The translations under genes and the position numbers were made by a program. 64,000 nucleotides of DNA from JANQEU01 sp965242805 (GTDB lineage: Bacteria > Bacteroidota > Bacteroidia > Cytophagales > Cyclobacteriaceae), in the NCBI GenBank assembly GCA_965242805.1, contig CBDETD010000002.1:3720001-3784000 (forward strand). The letters run 5' to 3'. Positions 62,236-64,000 of this stretch are shown piece by piece. The notes beneath the pieces were generated by a model. That model made no database searches and was not told the DNA's origin. It saw only the letters and a list, made by a program, of their open reading frames with translations. Positions within the stretch are counted from its first letter, which is position 1; the number at the start of each line of letters is the position of its first letter.

Positions 62236-63363
62236 ATGAAGTATACTGTAGCTTTTTTAATTCTCATTTCGTTAGTAGCCGGATGTACCAGTGGTAAGAA
62301 AGCTCTGGAAAAGGGTGACTATGATACTGCGGTTTCTCAAGCAATTCAACGTTTGCGATCCAATGATAATTCCAAAAAGGCCAGCGCCACGCTAAAGAGA
62401 GCTTATAGCTATTCGGTCGATTTGCATAATAAGAATATTGCATCACTTCGAAACTCAGTAGATCCGTTCAAATGGGATCAGATAGTCAGAGAATATGAGA
62501 TCCTTCAATCGCAATATGAAGCGATCCAACGGTGTCCGGGTTGCCGCCAATTGGTTCCAAATGCAATATCCGTGTCTGACAATCTGCAGCAAGCCAAACT
62601 GGATGCAGCTTCCTCAAGGTATGACATGGGTATGGAAGCGATGCAACAAAAAGAAAATCGTTTGAAGGCAATTGAGGCCCATCAACACTTTTTCCAAGCG
62701 AGTCATTACATCCCCAGGTTCAGGGATACAGAGTCTTTGATTGAGGAGGCATTATATTTCGCAACGCTGAGGGTGGTCGTAGAGCCTATTCCAGCCCCTA
62801 GTAAAATCCTGAAATTGAATCAGGACTTCTTCTCTAATAAAGTAAATGAATATTTACATCGGACAATGATCAATCAATATGTACAGTTTTTTACCCCGCA
62901 GGAAGTGAAGGCACAAAAGCTGGAATGGGTTGACCATGTGATCAGAATGGAATTTGAGCGATTCAACCTGGGAAGTGTTAGTTCTAAAACTTATGTAGAG
63001 GAAATTTCAAGAGATAGTGTTGTCCTAAAGGAACAGAATGGGGAAAAGATTTACGGAACAGTTAAGGCCAAGCTGAAAATAAATGAGAAATCAATTACCG
63101 GAGGCGGATTACTGGACTTTCAAATCAGAGAACTTGATCGCAATAAGGTCATATCTCAGGAAAAATTTCCTAGTGAATACGAATGGAAGATCCAATGGGC
63201 GACGTTTACCGGTGATGAAAGGGCTCTGTCTGAGGACCAGAAGGACATGATCAAAAGCGTAGAGATTGATATTCCGGGCCCGCAACGGATGTTCGAGGAA
63301 TTTGCTGATCCGCTTTATGAACAGGTCATAAGAAAGCTTAATACATTTTATCGGAATTACTGA
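62236..63363 (+). CDS. Hypothetical lipoprotein with TPR-like N-terminus
   Basis: The start is the ATG at 62236 (MKYTVAFLILISLVAGC, lipobox LVAGC); the frame's earlier TTG adds ten residues and is rejected. The protein has 375 residues. After the lipidated Cys, GKKALEKGDYDTAVSQAIQRL looks like a TPR helix pair. The middle contains two Cys in QRCPGCRQLVP, and the C-terminal half is beta-rich. No family is recognised with certainty; similar proteins occur in other Bacteroidota. Confidence 0.7.
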   Translation: MKYTVAFLILISLVAGCTSGKKALEKGDYDTAVSQAIQRLRSNDNSKKASATLKRAYSYSVDLHNKNIASLRNSVDPFKWDQIVREYEILQSQYEAIQRCPGCRQLVPNAISVSDNLQQAKLDAASSRYDMGMEAMQQKENRLKAIEAHQHFFQASHYIPRFRDTESLIEEALYFATLRVVVEPIPAPSKILKLNQDFFSNKVNEYLHRTMINQYVQFFTPQEVKAQKLEWVDHVIRMEFERFNLGSVSSKTYVEEISRDSVVLKEQNGEKIYGTVKAKLKINEKSITGGGLLDFQIRELDRNKVISQEKFPSEYEWKIQWATFTGDERALSEDQKDMIKSVEIDIPGPQRMFEEFADPLYEQVIRKLNTFYRNY

Positions 63364-63382
63364 TTTCCCAGATAAATAAAAT

Positions 63383-63405
63383 AGGGTCACTGCATTAGTG
63401 ACCCT
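63383..63405. terminator. Bidirectional terminator between the last two genes
   Basis: AGGGTCACT-GCATT-AGTGACCCT is a perfect nine-base stem with a five-base loop. The minus-strand side is followed by ATTTTATTT. It lies between two convergent genes. Confidence 0.75.
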
Positions 63406-63427
63406 ACTCTATGATCTGTCAATTAGA

Positions 63428-64000
63428 TTAATTATTCGGATACTCAGCCCAATTGCTACAGTGACCACCATTATCGGTTTTGGTGATTTCCGTTTGAACT
63501 CCGGAGTAAGCGGCATTCATCACAGCACGTGGTGCGAAATGAAGTCCTCCATTATTGACAAAGGCTTTACCAAAATGAGCTTGACTTAGCGCATGTCCTG
63601 CTTCATGAAGTGCTACTGTTTCCACATCGTACGTTGAGCCATCATTCCAATTGAAATTGTCATTGTAATAGATCTCCTTGATGGCAACATCCGATTTCCC
63701 ATTATTGTCAATGTCACTTCCACCAAATACCAGTGTAAAGGTCACTCCAAGTATAAACTGGCTGCCGCCAGGAGCAAGAATGTCAAAAAATGAACCTGGA
63801 AGGAAACCTGCGTGAAGAACAATAGGTCCGCCTGGTGCAAAGAAACCAGGGAAGTTTGGATTAGTGAAAAAATCAGCCACCTGACCGAAATTTTGATTCG
63901 GGTTCAATGGAATTTTAGTCATACCCAGATCTGAGCAATTGACGCCATCCCACGTAGCCATGGCCCTGTCAATTGCGGCTTCCGTTTGGGCTGCTGTTAA
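63428..64000 (-). CDS. Metzincin-like (matrixin-type) metalloprotease, 5' end outside window
   Basis: This gene is partial: the frame is open to the window end (at least 190 residues, beginning LTAAQTEAAIDRAMATWDG). VALHEAGHALSQAHFGKA carries an HExxHxxxxxH zinc site, and APRAVMNAAYSG downstream supplies a Met-turn-like VMN, both metzincin features. DIDNNGKSDVAIKEIYYND may bind Ca2+. It probably degrades extracellular or surface protein. It is unlike the HEIGH protease at 28039 outside the zinc motif. Confidence 0.75.
   Translation of the reverse strand, partial: LTAAQTEAAIDRAMATWDGVNCSDLGMTKIPLNPNQNFGQVADFFTNPNFPGFFAPGGPIVLHAGFLPGSFFDILAPGGSQFILGVTFTLVFGGSDIDNNGKSDVAIKEIYYNDNFNWNDGSTYDVETVALHEAGHALSQAHFGKAFVNNGGLHFAPRAVMNAAYSGVQTEITKTDNGGHCSNWAEYPNN

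Noticed and set aside
1..64000. Insertion sequences, prophage genes, CRISPR arrays, toxin-antitoxin or defence genes
   Set aside because: No transposase or integrase motif, no regularly spaced repeats and no recognisable defence family were seen on either strand; the YwqK/MORN-like protein at 27113 is an exported protein, not an antitoxin.

Overview
The window looks like a chromosomal segment of a Bacteroidota bacterium, most likely order Cytophagales. The base composition is moderately AT-rich. Shine-Dalgarno sequences are scarce, several promoters carry the Bacteroidota -7 box TAnnTTTG, and many genes belong to families typical of the phylum: DUF4249 lipoproteins beside a TonB-dependent receptor, short AMP nucleosidase, DUF3089, DUF2911, DUF1573-YajC-YbbR-CoaE, long NusB, WG-repeat protein, HEIGH protease. 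There is no phage, insertion sequence, CRISPR array or conventional defence island; most of the window is core genome.

Layout. 1-2524 (minus): a histidine kinase with a cyclic-nucleotide-binding-like domain, followed directly by a response regulator fused to a thioredoxin-reductase-like flavoprotein that runs off the window. 2.7-3.5 kb: an acetyltransferase and a small lipoprotein. 3.6-5.7 kb (minus): a sulfur operon of sulfide:quinone oxidoreductase-like enzyme, TusE/DsrC-like and DsrE-like proteins. 5.8-13.8 kb: a flavoprotein, an unrecognised membrane-protein pair, a DUF3089 hydrolase, AMP nucleosidase and hypotheticals. 13.8-18.7 kb (minus): glycogen branching enzyme and a YdiJ-like FAD/Fe-S dehydrogenase whose TTG start abuts the upstream stop codon. 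19-25 kb (plus): an outer-membrane uptake locus of IPT/Kelch lipoprotein (frameshifted), TonB receptor and two DUF4249 lipoproteins. 25-31 kb: BASS transporter, acyltransferase, a MORN-like protein, a HEIGH metalloprotease and HtpG.

31-41.7 kb: DUF4293 protein, TruA, two ABC exporter half-transporters on opposite strands whose complementary degenerate motifs suggest one heterodimer, leucine dehydrogenase, then the conserved NusB-YtxH-DUF1573-YajC-YbbR-CoaE run. 41.7-47.3 kb: a large WG-repeat protein, a possible small RNA, a proline tRNA with the unusual anticodon AGG, a structured region holding a second copy of the tRNA 3' end, a lipoprotein esterase and a DUF2911 protein. 47.5-50.8 kb: a MacB/FtsX-type permease and a lipoprotein. 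50.8-58.4 kb (minus): a nearly gap-free run of TesA-like esterase, Na+:alanine symporter, TrkA, TrkH, Lgt with a large insertion, and two paralogous lipoproteins. 58.4-61.7 kb (plus): the LolD/YbbA-YbbP ABC pair. The window closes with two envelope hypotheticals and a truncated metzincin-like protease gene.

The most interesting points are the cysteine-poor redox flavoprotein tied to a two-component pair, the split heterodimeric ABC exporter, the tRNA-Pro(AGG) with its duplicated tail, the four-box palindrome upstream of htpG, the frameshift in the IPT/Kelch gene, and the insertion in Lgt. All family assignments come from reading motifs; no database search was run.
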